From Prochlorococcus sp. scB243_495L20 (GTDB lineage: Bacteria > Cyanobacteriota > Cyanobacteriia > PCC-6307 > Cyanobiaceae): a stretch of DNA of 64,000 nucleotides. Shown here piece by piece: positions 56,337 through 64,000 of this stretch (its first letter is position 1; each line of letters opens with the position of its first letter). A program made the position numbers and the translations under genes. Below the pieces are notes generated by a model that saw only the letters and a program-made list of their open reading frames with translations, was not told the DNA's origin and did not search any database. The DNA is taken from positions 27,394 through 91,393 of the forward strand of contig JFLX01000090.1 in NCBI GenBank assembly GCA_000634215.1, read 5' to 3'.

Positions 56337-56522
56337 ATGATAGAAAACTTCAATCCCTTTATTTCATTGGGCGGTGATAACCAAAAAGTTAATCATATGG
56401 CTGAAGCAGCACTTGAAATGAATTTAACTTGCGATGATTTAAAGAAGGATTTAAATTTAACTGATGGTGATGTTGTGGATATGTTGCAACTAGTCATGGA
56501 TAGGTTTAAAAATAGTAATTAA
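56337..56522 (+). CDS. Small acidic unknown protein, 61 aa
   Basis: A soluble acidic protein, with HMAEAALEMNLTCDDLKKDL, and a second half (LTDGDVVDMLQLVMDRF in parts) that looks like a helix-turn-helix-sized helical pair. No family is recognised. Starts at ATG 56337 with no strong ribosome site. It may be cotranscribed with the next gene 45 bases away. Confidence 0.55.
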   Translation: MIENFNPFISLGGDNQKVNHMAEAALEMNLTCDDLKKDLNLTDGDVVDMLQLVMDRFKNSN

Positions 56523-56567
56523 GTAAATATCATAATTAATTAAACACTATATATCTTTTATTTTTTA

Positions 56568-56870
56568 ATGAAAACAGTACAAATTGAGTTTTCAAAATAT
56601 GAATTAGTTAACTTTTTATGGCCTGAATTAATAGAAGACTACGGATTTGACAAGGCCAGAAAAATAGTTTCTCAGGCTATTGATTTACAAAAAATGAATG
56701 GAACTAAAAATAGCACCATGCCAATCATATTTTCAGGAACAGGAGGATTAGCTCTAATACCAATACAAATACTAGAAAAAGAGAACTTTGAGATTAGTTT
56801 TAAAGATAATCAAGTTTTAATATTTAATCTAAAAAGAAAGTCATTTCAAATCTTAAATGAAGCAAACTAA
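56568..56870 (+). CDS. Unknown soluble protein, 100 aa
   Basis: A soluble alpha/beta protein. The first half is helical (YELVNFLWPELIEDYGFDKARKIV in parts), followed by a TMPIIFSGTGGLALIPIQIL segment and a short beta-rich C-terminus. The GTGG sequence resembles a loop rather than a full nucleotide-binding motif. No family recognised. Confidence 0.6.
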   Translation: MKTVQIEFSKYELVNFLWPELIEDYGFDKARKIVSQAIDLQKMNGTKNSTMPIIFSGTGGLALIPIQILEKENFEISFKDNQVLIFNLKRKSFQILNEAN

Positions 56871-56936
56871 TCTTAATTAGTAATTTCTCGATAAAACCAA
56901 AATTACCTTATAGTCTAATAAAACTATTAATTGATA

Positions 56937-57653
56937 ATGACTTTTGAAGCGACCTACCTTGGTTCAAATGGTTGGCTTATAAAATTTAATAAAACCAATT
57001 TAATTATTGATCCTTGGCTCAAAGGAGATTTAATATTTCCTCCAGGTGAGTGGTTTTTTAAAGGATCATTAAAAGAAGAAATTTCAATAGATAAAAAAAT
57101 AGATATAATTTTACTAACCCAAGGATTACCTGACCACTGTCATGTTCCAACATTAGAAATGTTCAGAAAGGATATTCCTATAATTTGTCCTAAAAGTGCT
57201 GTTGAAACTTTAAAAAATATTGGTTTTAGTTCAATTAAAATGCTTAAGCCAACTGAAAAGACAACCTACTCTAATTTAAATTTTGAAGCCACTGCTGGGG
57301 CTCCAGTACCACAAATAGAAAACGGATATATTGTTAAAGACGATCAAGATAAAGGGTTTTATATTGAACCCCATGGATATCTTGATGAAAATTTAAACAA
57401 GCAAAGTCTTGATGCAGTCATTACTCCTACAAAAAATTTAGAATTACCCCTAGTAGGTTCTTTCGTAAAAGGTGCTGATGTAATCCCTAAATTGATTAAC
57501 AAATTCAATCCAAAATATATACTTTCAAGCACCATTGGCGGAGATGCAAAATATTCAGGTTTTTTAAATAATTTTATTTCAGTTCAGGATTATGAAGAGG
57601 TATTAAATTGTAATCTTGTAGATCTAAAGAGTATGCAATCTATAATGATCTAA
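56937..57653 (+). CDS. Metallo-beta-lactamase fold protein with degenerate site
   Basis: A 238-residue MBL-fold (Lactamase_B_3-like) protein. The opening TYLGSNGWLIKF and IIDPWLKG are family-like. The HxHxDH metal motif is replaced by QGLPDH (in LTQGLPDHCHVPTL), so both leading histidines are gone while Asp-His and a following His remain. I associate this pattern with cyanobacterial and plastid relatives. It therefore may bind one metal, or none. Start ATG 56937 preferred over the TTG at 56931. Confidence 0.75.
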   Translation: MTFEATYLGSNGWLIKFNKTNLIIDPWLKGDLIFPPGEWFFKGSLKEEISIDKKIDIILLTQGLPDHCHVPTLEMFRKDIPIICPKSAVETLKNIGFSSIKMLKPTEKTTYSNLNFEATAGAPVPQIENGYIVKDDQDKGFYIEPHGYLDENLNKQSLDAVITPTKNLELPLVGSFVKGADVIPKLINKFNPKYILSSTIGGDAKYSGFLNNFISVQDYEEVLNCNLVDLKSMQSIMI

Positions 57654-57724
57654 ATCGATCCAAAAAGATCTTTAATTAAGTCATTTAGTTTGAAAGTAAA
57701 TCTACTTTAAAAGGAGCTCAAAAA

Positions 57725-58090
57725 ATTTATTCATTTTTTATTACCTCAATACTTTTATTAGCTTTAAATAATAGCTATATATGTGAAAATTCTAGGCTTA
57801 ATCTTGTGATGAGAAACAATATTAATGGTGACTTTTCCATAGTAGAAAATATATCTGAATTAAAGCCAGGAGCATTTATAAACATTAATTGGAATAAAAA
57901 AAAGCTTATGCTTCCATATTCTCTAAGAAGAGATTATATTTCCTTTACGGATAAAAAATGGGACTGGAGGTACGAATTTAATAAGGACGGATCATCTGAT
58001 ATTAATAATCCTACCTTATACGAATTACTTCCTTCAGGGAAAGTTAAAGCACATTACTGTCAATCAGAAGATAAAAGTTCTAACTTATAA
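57725..58090 (+). CDS. Secreted unknown protein with probable ATT start
   Basis: The first ordinary start (GTG 57806, ATG 57809) gives about 94 residues. The same frame is open upstream and encodes YSFFITSILLLALNNSYIC, a good signal peptide. The only sensible start is ATT at 57725, with AAGGAG at 57711-57716 and an 8-base spacer. In-frame TAG at 57686-57688 closes the frame. The mature part is soluble, with WDWRYEF and YELLPSGKVKAHYCQS near the end. Total about 121 residues. The function is unknown. Confidence 0.6.
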   Translation: MYSFFITSILLLALNNSYICENSRLNLVMRNNINGDFSIVENISELKPGAFININWNKKKLMLPYSLRRDYISFTDKKWDWRYEFNKDGSSDINNPTLYELLPSGKVKAHYCQSEDKSSNL

Positions 58091-58140
58091 TTTCAAAATA
58101 AATACTCTAGATTTTTTAACTTCTGAACTTTTTTATAAAG

Positions 58141-60747
58141 ATGAACAAACCAAAAAACCAAAAAGGTATTTCAAGATATGTAAAAATTGAAGATTACAAA
58201 GTTTTTGATTATGAAATTCCAGAAATTTTTTTGGACTTCGTAATAAAGAAAAATGCTGTTAATATTACGACGATATTAAAATTGGTAAAAAAAAATAAGA
58301 ATACCAAAAATCTTATTCTTGATGGTACGGACATATTAATAAAAAAAATCTTTATAGATGACTTATTAATAGAAGAGGAATACTATAAACAGCAAAAAAA
58401 TAACTTAAAAATTGAAAATATAAACAAAGATAATTTTTTATTGAAAATAGAAGGAATAATTAAACCGAAGGAAAATACATCCCTTCTAGGTATGTACGAA
58501 AGCAATGGAATCATAACTACGCAATGTGAGGCAGAGGGATTTAGAAGAATAAGTTTTCACTCTGACAGGCCTGATATTCTAAGCAAATACACCGTGAGAA
58601 TTGAAGCAGACAAGAATGATTATCCTGTCTTACTCTCAAATGGTAACGTCGTAAAAGAAAATAATCTTGAAAATAATCGACATGAAATAATTTGGGAAGA
58701 CCCATATCCGAAACCCTCATATCTATTTGCATTGGTAGCAGGGAAACTTAATTGTGTAAAAGACAATTTCATAACAAAATCGAATAAAAAAGTAAAAATA
58801 AATATTTATGTTGAGTATGGCGATGAAAAATATGTTCAACATGCAATAAGTTCCTTAAAGAAATCTATGAAGTGGGACGAGGATAAATATAACCTTGAAT
58901 ACGATTTATCATTGTTCAATATTGTTGCAGTCAGGCACTTTAATATGGGAGCAATGGAAAATAAAAGTCTAAATATTTTCAATTCAAAACTAATACTCGC
59001 TAATTCAGAAACAACAACTGATGAAGAATTAGAAAGAATAGAGGGCGTGATCGCTCATGAATACTTCCATAATTGGACTGGGAATAGAGTGACTTGTAGG
59101 GATTGGTTTCAACTATCTCTTAAAGAGGGTTTAACAGTATTCAGAGATCAACAATTCACTGCAGACGTTCATGATAGAGAAATCAAGAGACTTGATGATG
59201 CGAAATTTCTTAGAAGAAATCAATTTAGAGAGGATTCTGGTCCAACATCGCATCCTGTAATGCCTGAAAAATATCAAGAAATAGACAATTTCTATACGAC
59301 CACGATTTACGAGAAAGGAGCAGAAATAATTAGAATGCTTAATAAGCTTGTAAAAGATGAAAATTTCTATAAAGGATTTAGTAATTACATCTCAACATAT
59401 GATGGAAAGGCAGCAACAATAGACCAATTTGTCGATAAAATCTTAGAACATAATAAAGAAATCGATCCTGAAGAGTTTAAAATCTGGTACAAGCAAAATG
59501 GGACCCCAAAAATTAAATTCAAGAGAATCTGGGATCAAAAAGGTGAAAAACTTATAATCGAAGCCTCTCAAAGTAATCCAATAAAGAAGAACCCATATAA
59601 TGATTTACCTCTAATAATTCCAATAAATCTGGCTATATTTTGCAGTGAGAATACAACGATAGAAAGAACGATTGTTTTAAATACAAAAAAACAAGAATTT
59701 ATTTTTAGGAATATAAGATCTCACCTACAAATTCCTTTAGTAACTTATTTTCGTGAATTCTCTTCACCTGTTGAGTGGGAATCAGACACTACGTTGGATG
59801 AAAAATTTTTAATCTTAAAATACGAAAAAGATTTTTTTACACTATCTAATACTGTAAAAGTATTTTATAAAAAAATTATTTTATGTAGATTAGATGAAAA
59901 ACCAGATCATAAAATTGAAAATAAATTTATAAGCACCTTAATATCATTTATAAAAAATAAAGATATTAATTTATCTCTTTTATCAGAATTACTAAGTATT
60001 CCTACATTTTCTGAAATTGAATCGGAGATGGAAAATATAGATCCCTTAAAGATATATAAAACTATTGACGAATTAAATCATTTATTCGGTACCAAATTAA
60101 AAAAAGAATTAAATTTTAAGCTCGAAGAAATAGAGAAAAATCTAGATAAAGTATGGCCAGAAGGTAAAAATGAAAGAAAACTAATAGAAACTATTTGGAA
60201 ACTACTGTTACACAGTAATGATGAGGAAATTAAAAGCAAAATAATTAATTATGTCGATAGTAATTCGATGACGCTAGCGAAAGCTGCATTGAATTCTTTC
60301 AGTAGGATTAATTGTCCTGAACGAAAACTTATTTCAAATATATTCTTCAATAAATGGAAAAATAATAGTGTCGTTTTGGATAGTTGGTTCTCATTCAATG
60401 CATCTATAGAAATTGATGAAAAAACCAGCAGCATTGAAAAATTATTTGAAAATAAGTTTTTTGATTCAAAATCACCGAATACTTTAAGAGCTATATTAAA
60501 TTCTTTCGTAACAAGAAATAGTACTTTTCATGCCATGGATGGTTCTGGTTATAAATATATTTCGAAAAAGATAATTGATTTTGACAAATTAAATCCAATC
60601 GTAATTTCCCGTTTTGTGAAAGTATTTAGTAGATACAATTATTATTCAGACCCTTACAAAAGTAATATGGTAGAAACAATAAAGCAGATTAAAAAAAATA
60701 AACTATCAACAAATACTAAAGAAGTATTAGATGCAATAATAGAGTAA
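58141..60747 (+). CDS. pepN: Aminopeptidase N
   Basis: An M1 zinc aminopeptidase of 868 residues. GAMEN at about 269 binds the substrate N-terminus, the zinc motif HEYFHNW is at about 305, and the third ligand Glu follows about 18 residues later (LKEGLTVF). A four-domain architecture typical of E. coli PepN is implied by the length. It releases N-terminal residues from peptides in the cytoplasm and so aids peptide recycling. Confidence 0.94.
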   Translation: MNKPKNQKGISRYVKIEDYKVFDYEIPEIFLDFVIKKNAVNITTILKLVKKNKNTKNLILDGTDILIKKIFIDDLLIEEEYYKQQKNNLKIENINKDNFLLKIEGIIKPKENTSLLGMYESNGIITTQCEAEGFRRISFHSDRPDILSKYTVRIEADKNDYPVLLSNGNVVKENNLENNRHEIIWEDPYPKPSYLFALVAGKLNCVKDNFITKSNKKVKINIYVEYGDEKYVQHAISSLKKSMKWDEDKYNLEYDLSLFNIVAVRHFNMGAMENKSLNIFNSKLILANSETTTDEELERIEGVIAHEYFHNWTGNRVTCRDWFQLSLKEGLTVFRDQQFTADVHDREIKRLDDAKFLRRNQFREDSGPTSHPVMPEKYQEIDNFYTTTIYEKGAEIIRMLNKLVKDENFYKGFSNYISTYDGKAATIDQFVDKILEHNKEIDPEEFKIWYKQNGTPKIKFKRIWDQKGEKLIIEASQSNPIKKNPYNDLPLIIPINLAIFCSENTTIERTIVLNTKKQEFIFRNIRSHLQIPLVTYFREFSSPVEWESDTTLDEKFLILKYEKDFFTLSNTVKVFYKKIILCRLDEKPDHKIENKFISTLISFIKNKDINLSLLSELLSIPTFSEIESEMENIDPLKIYKTIDELNHLFGTKLKKELNFKLEEIEKNLDKVWPEGKNERKLIETIWKLLLHSNDEEIKSKIINYVDSNSMTLAKAALNSFSRINCPERKLISNIFFNKWKNNSVVLDSWFSFNASIEIDEKTSSIEKLFENKFFDSKSPNTLRAILNSFVTRNSTFHAMDGSGYKYISKKIIDFDKLNPIVISRFVKVFSRYNYYSDPYKSNMVETIKQIKKNKLSTNTKEVLDAIIE

Positions 60748-60761
60748 TTAATTGATCTTAT

Positions 60762-60983
60762 TTAATTAAATATAATAATAACAATTGTAAATATTAAAAG
60801 AAAAATAAATACAAGATACTTATTAGTAAAAATATAATCAAATACATTTTTATTATTATCTTTATTCCACTTTTTATTTACGTATTCCTTAGTTATAAAT
60901 TTATTAGGTCTGCCACAATATAAACATGTTGGGGAAGTTATTAAAATTAAATTTTTACATTGGGGGCACTTTTTTTTTTCCAT
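60762..60983 (-). CDS. Zinc-ribbon membrane protein, 73 aa
   Basis: Residues 6-23 hold a zinc ribbon, CPQCKNLILITSPTCLYCG (CxxC-x10-CxxC), followed by a polar linker (NKKWNKDNNKN) and a C-terminal membrane helix at about 53-72. A small membrane-tethered zinc finger of unknown role. Convergent with pepN, 14 bases from its stop. Confidence 0.65.
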   Translation of the reverse strand: MEKKKCPQCKNLILITSPTCLYCGRPNKFITKEYVNKKWNKDNNKNVFDYIFTNKYLVFIFLLIFTIVIIIFN

Positions 60984-61147
60984 AATTTAATCTAACTGAA
61001 TAAAATTGAAATCAAAAACAATAAATAAAATTAGTAATTTAAATTTTATTTATTATATTTTAAATAATTAAATATCATTGCAAAAAAAAATTTGATTCTA
61101 ACTATTTAAAAAATTTCAATATAATGAAAAATTAGACTTGGTTTGAA

Positions 61148-61309
61148 ATGTTTGCTATAGCACTAGGAATGTCACCTATCGAAAAAATCACGGTTGTAAT
61201 ATCTGCTTCAATTTTTATAATCGCCTTTACATGGGTCTCGATTAAGGGAGATTTAAGGAAACTAGCTAATGAACTAATTGAAGATAATGAAAATAATCAG
61301 GATAATTAA
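61148..61309 (+). CDS. Small membrane protein, 53 aa
   Basis: ATG at 61148. One helix at about 13-31 (ITVVISASIFIIAFTWVSI) lies between MFAIALGMSPIEK and an acidic tail (ANELIEDNENNQDN). Small-protein layout is clear. No family recognised. Convergent with the following minus-strand gene, 15 bases from its stop. Confidence 0.55.
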   Translation: MFAIALGMSPIEKITVVISASIFIIAFTWVSIKGDLRKLANELIEDNENNQDN

Positions 61310-61324
61310 GAAAAATCTTTTAAC

Positions 61325-61525
61325 CTACTTTGCATGCAAACTAGGATAATCAATAATATGCCTAATTTCTTTTAGGGAAGAACCATAGATTTTTTCACCA
61401 TTTAAGTGAACACCAATCCATTTTTCCTTTTGATTAAAAAAATAACTTTTAGTATTACTCCTCTCTAGATAATCTTTATTATCCCAATTTAAAGTTATAT
61501 CCCAACCTTTATAATTTTCTATCAT
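61325..61525 (-). CDS. Small unknown protein, 66 aa
   Basis: A soluble protein with Trp-rich strands (YKGWDITLNWDNKDYL, KEKWIGVHLNGEKIYG in parts), consistent with a small beta-sheet fold. No motif is recognised. Starts at ATG 61525 and ends next to the small membrane gene. Confidence 0.55.
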   Translation of the reverse strand: MIENYKGWDITLNWDNKDYLERSNTKSYFFNQKEKWIGVHLNGEKIYGSSLKEIRHIIDYPSLHAK

Positions 61526-61618
61526 TGTGAAATAGAGAACATACTCAAATAATACTCATTGAGACATAGAACAAAAACAAAGGAAATAAGTATTTTTTTC
61601 GTTATTATTATTTAATAT

Positions 61619-62794
61619 TTATGTAGTACAGACTTTTATTTTACGAGCTGCTTCATCTGCATTTTTTCTAGCCAAATTAATGTCAGAATTTGATGAGAGA
61701 ACAACACCCATTCTTCTGCCTTTTTTAGAAACTGGTTTACCAAAAATTAGCACTTTAGTCTTTTCAAATTCTAATGCTTCATTAAGACCCTCATAAATAG
61801 GATTTTGATACTCTTGATCAGAGAGAATAACTCTGGTTGCAGATGGTTCTATTAGATCTATATTCGGTATTGGTAAATTTAAAAAAGCCCTTAAATGTAA
61901 TTCAAATTCATTAATATTTTGACTAACTAATGTAACCATACCAGTGTCGTGTGGTCTTGGAGATAGTTCTGAAAATATAACCTCACTTCCTTTTATAAAA
62001 AACTCTACTCCGTATAATCCAGCTCCATTAAGGTTATTTAATATTCTACTTGTCATTCTCTTAGCTTCAATAATTAAAGACTCCTTGATCTCTATAGGTT
62101 GCCAACTACATTGATAGTCTCCATTAGATTGAAGATGTCCAATTGGTAAACAAAAAATATTTTCACCATTTTCCTTTCTTACAGTTAGAAGAGTAAACTC
62201 AAAATCAAAATTAATAAATTCTTCAATAATTACACCTTTAACCTTTCCTCTTGAATTTGCTCGTGCCTGTTCCCAAGCATTTTGTAAATCATTTTTTGTT
62301 TCGACAAAACTCTGCCCCTTTCCTGAAGAGCTCATTAAAGGCTTAAGTAAAAGTGGGAATCCAATTTCATCTGCTTTCTTTTCTAAATCATCAAATTCAA
62401 AAATATAATCAAACTTTGCAGTTTTAATTTTTAAATCTCTAGAAGTTAAGTTTCTAATTTTATCTCTATTCATAGTAATTTCTACAGTTCTGGCGTTGGG
62501 AACAATATTGAATCCTTCCTCCTCTAGTTCTTTAAGTGCTTCAATTGAAAGTGCCTCTATTTCTGGGACAACATAGTCAGGCTTAAATTCTTTTATAACA
62601 TTTTTTAAAATATTTTTATCTCCCATATCAATGACTCTTGAATAATCAGCAACTTGCATTGCAGGTGCTTTTTCATATCGATCAATAGCAATAACTTCTA
62701 ATCCTAATCTCTGGGATTCTATTACTAATTCTTTTCCAAGCTCGCCACTACCAAGCAATAAAATTCTCTTTTTAGAAAAAATTGATTCTTTCAT
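61619..62794 (-). CDS. purT: Formate-dependent GAR transformylase PurT
   Basis: Converts glycinamide ribonucleotide to its formyl form with formate and ATP, a purine synthesis step. The 391 residues have the ATP-grasp fold: GSGELGKE at 15-22, PLLLKPLMSSSGKGQSF near 150 with the ATP-binding lysines, and SPRPHDTGMVTL near 275 as the C-terminal metal/ATP element. EKAPAMQVA near 42 is typical of PurT and distinguishes it from PurK. It is preceded by a small membrane protein gene 11 bases away. Confidence 0.93.
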   Translation of the reverse strand: MKESIFSKKRILLLGSGELGKELVIESQRLGLEVIAIDRYEKAPAMQVADYSRVIDMGDKNILKNVIKEFKPDYVVPEIEALSIEALKELEEEGFNIVPNARTVEITMNRDKIRNLTSRDLKIKTAKFDYIFEFDDLEKKADEIGFPLLLKPLMSSSGKGQSFVETKNDLQNAWEQARANSRGKVKGVIIEEFINFDFEFTLLTVRKENGENIFCLPIGHLQSNGDYQCSWQPIEIKESLIIEAKRMTSRILNNLNGAGLYGVEFFIKGSEVIFSELSPRPHDTGMVTLVSQNINEFELHLRAFLNLPIPNIDLIEPSATRVILSDQEYQNPIYEGLNEALEFEKTKVLIFGKPVSKKGRRMGVVLSSNSDINLARKNADEAARKIKVCTT

Positions 62795-62805
62795 ATATAT
62801 AAAAC

Positions 62806-63072
62806 TTATTCTTCAGCACCAGAAGGTTGTGAAGATGTATCATCTTTAATTTTTTTATCTTTAGAATAACTAAATAAAAAATTTCTACCAAACCAATTTT
62901 GGCTTCTCATACTATTAGTTATAGATCTTGAAATTGCTCCTAAAAAAAAGATTCCAATCATTGCCCATATAATTCTTTCTAAAGCAATTGCAGGTGAAAA
63001 ACCTTGACCGGAATTAATAATTTCAGTAAGTGGGTCTAAAGGGTCCAAATTTAAAATGATGAATAATATCAA
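62806..63072 (-). CDS. Small membrane protein, 88 aa, uncertain start
   Basis: A helix at about 31-47 (IIWAMIGIFFLGAIS) follows an N-terminal segment with DPLDPLTEIINSGQGFSPAIALE (in parts). The C-terminus is polar and acidic (KDKKIKDDTSSQPSGAEE in parts). The start is uncertain: TTG at 63072 is the longest, and a second TTG at 63048 is possible. It lies 11 bases upstream of purT and may be cotranscribed. No family recognised. Confidence 0.55.
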   Translation of the reverse strand: MILFIILNLDPLDPLTEIINSGQGFSPAIALERIIWAMIGIFFLGAISRSITNSMRSQNWFGRNFLFSYSKDKKIKDDTSSQPSGAEE

Positions 63073-63193
63073 TTATAAAGGGTTAAATAAATGAAAAATT
63101 AAAACTTATAAAAGAAATAACCAAAACCCCCATAAAAATTAAACACAATAAAGTCTATACAATGCTATCTTCAAAGGGTGATTTTTTTTTGAC

Positions 63194-63673
63194 ATGCAAG
63201 TTGACGTACAAAATACTACAGTTCTTTCCGCAGACGGATCATCCTTAAAACTAGGAGAATATTCAGGGGAAGTAATTTTAGTTGTTAATGTAGCTAGTTA
63301 TTGTGGAAATACTGCTCAGTATGAGGATCTTCAAAAGCTACATGATTTATATTCAAGCAAAGGCCTAAGAATACTTGCATTTCCTTGTAATGATTTTGGG
63401 AAACAAGAACCCGACTCTCTTTCAGAAATAAAAGATTTTTGCACAACAAAATATGGAGTTAAGTTTGAAATCTATGAAAAAGTTCATGCAAAAGGTAACA
63501 CCACAGAACCATACACAACCCTTAACAAAGTTGAACCTGAAGGAGATGTTGAATGGAATTTCGAGAAGTTCCTGATAGGTAAAGATAGTAAAGTAATTGC
63601 AAGATTCAAGCCAGGTGTTAAACCGTTTGACGAAAACTTAATAGCCGCTATCGAAGTAGCTTTAGATTCATAA
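63194..63673 (+). CDS. Glutathione peroxidase-family protein
   Basis: A 159-residue CysGPx-type thiol peroxidase. The peroxidatic Cys37 lies in NVASYCGNT, where animal enzymes hold selenocysteine. The FPCNDFGKQEPDS segment holds the catalytic Gln region; the usual FPCNQFG has Asp in place of Gln here. WNFEKFL near 120 completes the site. It reduces hydroperoxides, probably with thioredoxin as donor. It complements the peroxiredoxin at 2.1 kb. Confidence 0.92.
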   Translation: MQVDVQNTTVLSADGSSLKLGEYSGEVILVVNVASYCGNTAQYEDLQKLHDLYSSKGLRILAFPCNDFGKQEPDSLSEIKDFCTTKYGVKFEIYEKVHAKGNTTEPYTTLNKVEPEGDVEWNFEKFLIGKDSKVIARFKPGVKPFDENLIAAIEVALDS

Positions 63674-63810
63674 AAACCTTCTTATAATTCAAATTAAAAT
63701 TTTAAAAATAAAGACTTTTTATATTTAATTAAAAAATAAGCAAATTATCTTAAAACATTTTTTTTTTAGGATTCAAACTTGTCTAGTATTCTTTTATTTT
63801 TTTTAAATTC

Positions 63811-64000
63811 TTATTTATTATCAGAATCAACTTTTACGTCTATTATTTCATCTTTAACAGTTCTTTTTTTAGGTTTAATTGATTTTACTGCTGGATCTAC
63901 TTTTTCTTCTTTAACTTCACTCTCTTCTGCTTCCTCTGATTTTACTGCTGGATCTACTTTTTCTTCTTTAACTTCACTCTCTTCTGCTTCCTCTGATTTT
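63811..64000 (-). CDS. C-terminus of a protein with 19-residue repeats (partial)
   Basis: The window ends inside this gene. The TAA is at 63811-63813. The visible 63 codons contain tandem copies of a 19-residue unit beginning KSEEAEESEVKEEKVDPAV, then KSIKPKKRTVKDEIIDVKV. The alternating acidic and basic residues suggest an extended, soluble linker rather than a folded domain. The protein itself cannot be identified from this end. Confidence 0.7.
   Translation of the reverse strand, partial: KSEEAEESEVKEEKVDPAVKSEEAEESEVKEEKVDPAVKSIKPKKRTVKDEIIDVKVDSDNK
63881..64000 (-). repeat. 57-base tandem repeat inside a coding region
   Basis: The unit starts at 63881, repeats identically at 63938, and a third copy begins at 63995 at the edge of the window. 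Each copy encodes 19 residues without frame change. Copy identity at DNA level suggests recent slippage or recombination. Confidence 0.9.

Noticed and set aside
63881..64000. Possible CRISPR-like repeat array
   Set aside because: The repeats are contiguous, without spacers, and stay in frame in a coding region.

Overview
The window looks like a high-light-adapted Prochlorococcus chromosome, or a very close relative. It is strongly AT-rich and densely packed. It carries oxygenic chlorophyll-synthesis genes (acsF, chlH), a Photosystem II peptide (psb30) and many families restricted to cyanobacteria or plastids (Ycf20-like DUF565, Ycf36, DUF2996, DUF3318, DUF3038/DUF4335, DUF2949, PetP-like DUF2862). 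I see no prophage, insertion sequence or CRISPR array. Family names rest on motif recognition; no database search was run.

Layout. 1-2 kb: a run of 50-73-residue unknown proteins, mostly single-helix membrane proteins, one with a prepilin-like N-terminus. 2-7 kb: 2-Cys peroxiredoxin, a membrane protein, an FtsH paralogue whose zinc motif is lost, L32, a Ycf20-like protein, a CbbY-like phosphatase and Psb30. 6.8-12.4 kb: a CxxxCxxCC protein, two half-size UPF0016/GDT1 transporters, an RNase II/R-like protein apparently lacking its catalytic residues, a LapA-like protein, DUF2996 and acsF. 12.5-20.5 kb: tldD, tldE/pmbA, fmt, a convergent TerC gene and mfd. 20.6-25.2 kb, mostly minus strand: small membrane proteins, the DUF4335/DUF3038/DUF2949 group, a UbiH-like monooxygenase and dapB. 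25.3-36.5 kb: chlH, folP, tpiA, an S4-domain protein, an ABC exporter and carB. 36.6-39.1 kb: DUF3318, rsfS, ycf36, asparaginase and initiator tRNA. 39.5-42.8 kb: a PetP-like protein and a three-gene ABC-2 exporter.

42.8-64 kb is more accessory in character: unknown small proteins, a candidate non-coding RNA, a TauE/SafE gene broken by an in-frame TGA, an HNH nuclease, a possible nucleobase/nucleoside salvage cluster (phosphoribosyltransferase plus deoxyribosyltransferase), rpsU, a convergent kinase / amine-oxidase-like / MetF-like group, an S51 peptidase, a GNAT protein, a DCC thiol protein, an MBL-fold protein with a degenerate metal site, pepN, purT, glutathione peroxidase and the C-terminus of a protein with 19-residue tandem repeats at the right edge.

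The core genes supply chlorophyll synthesis (AcsF, ChlH), folate, lysine, purine and pyrimidine precursors (FolP, DapB, PurT, CarB), translation (L32, S21, RsfS, Fmt with initiator tRNA), transcription-coupled repair (Mfd) and peroxide defence (peroxiredoxin, Gpx). The observations most worth a second look are two apparently inactive enzyme paralogues (FtsH-like and RNase II-like), two genes whose reading frame extends upstream of any ATG/GTG/TTG and probably starts at ATT, the TGA-interrupted permease, and the structured RNA near 43.5 kb.
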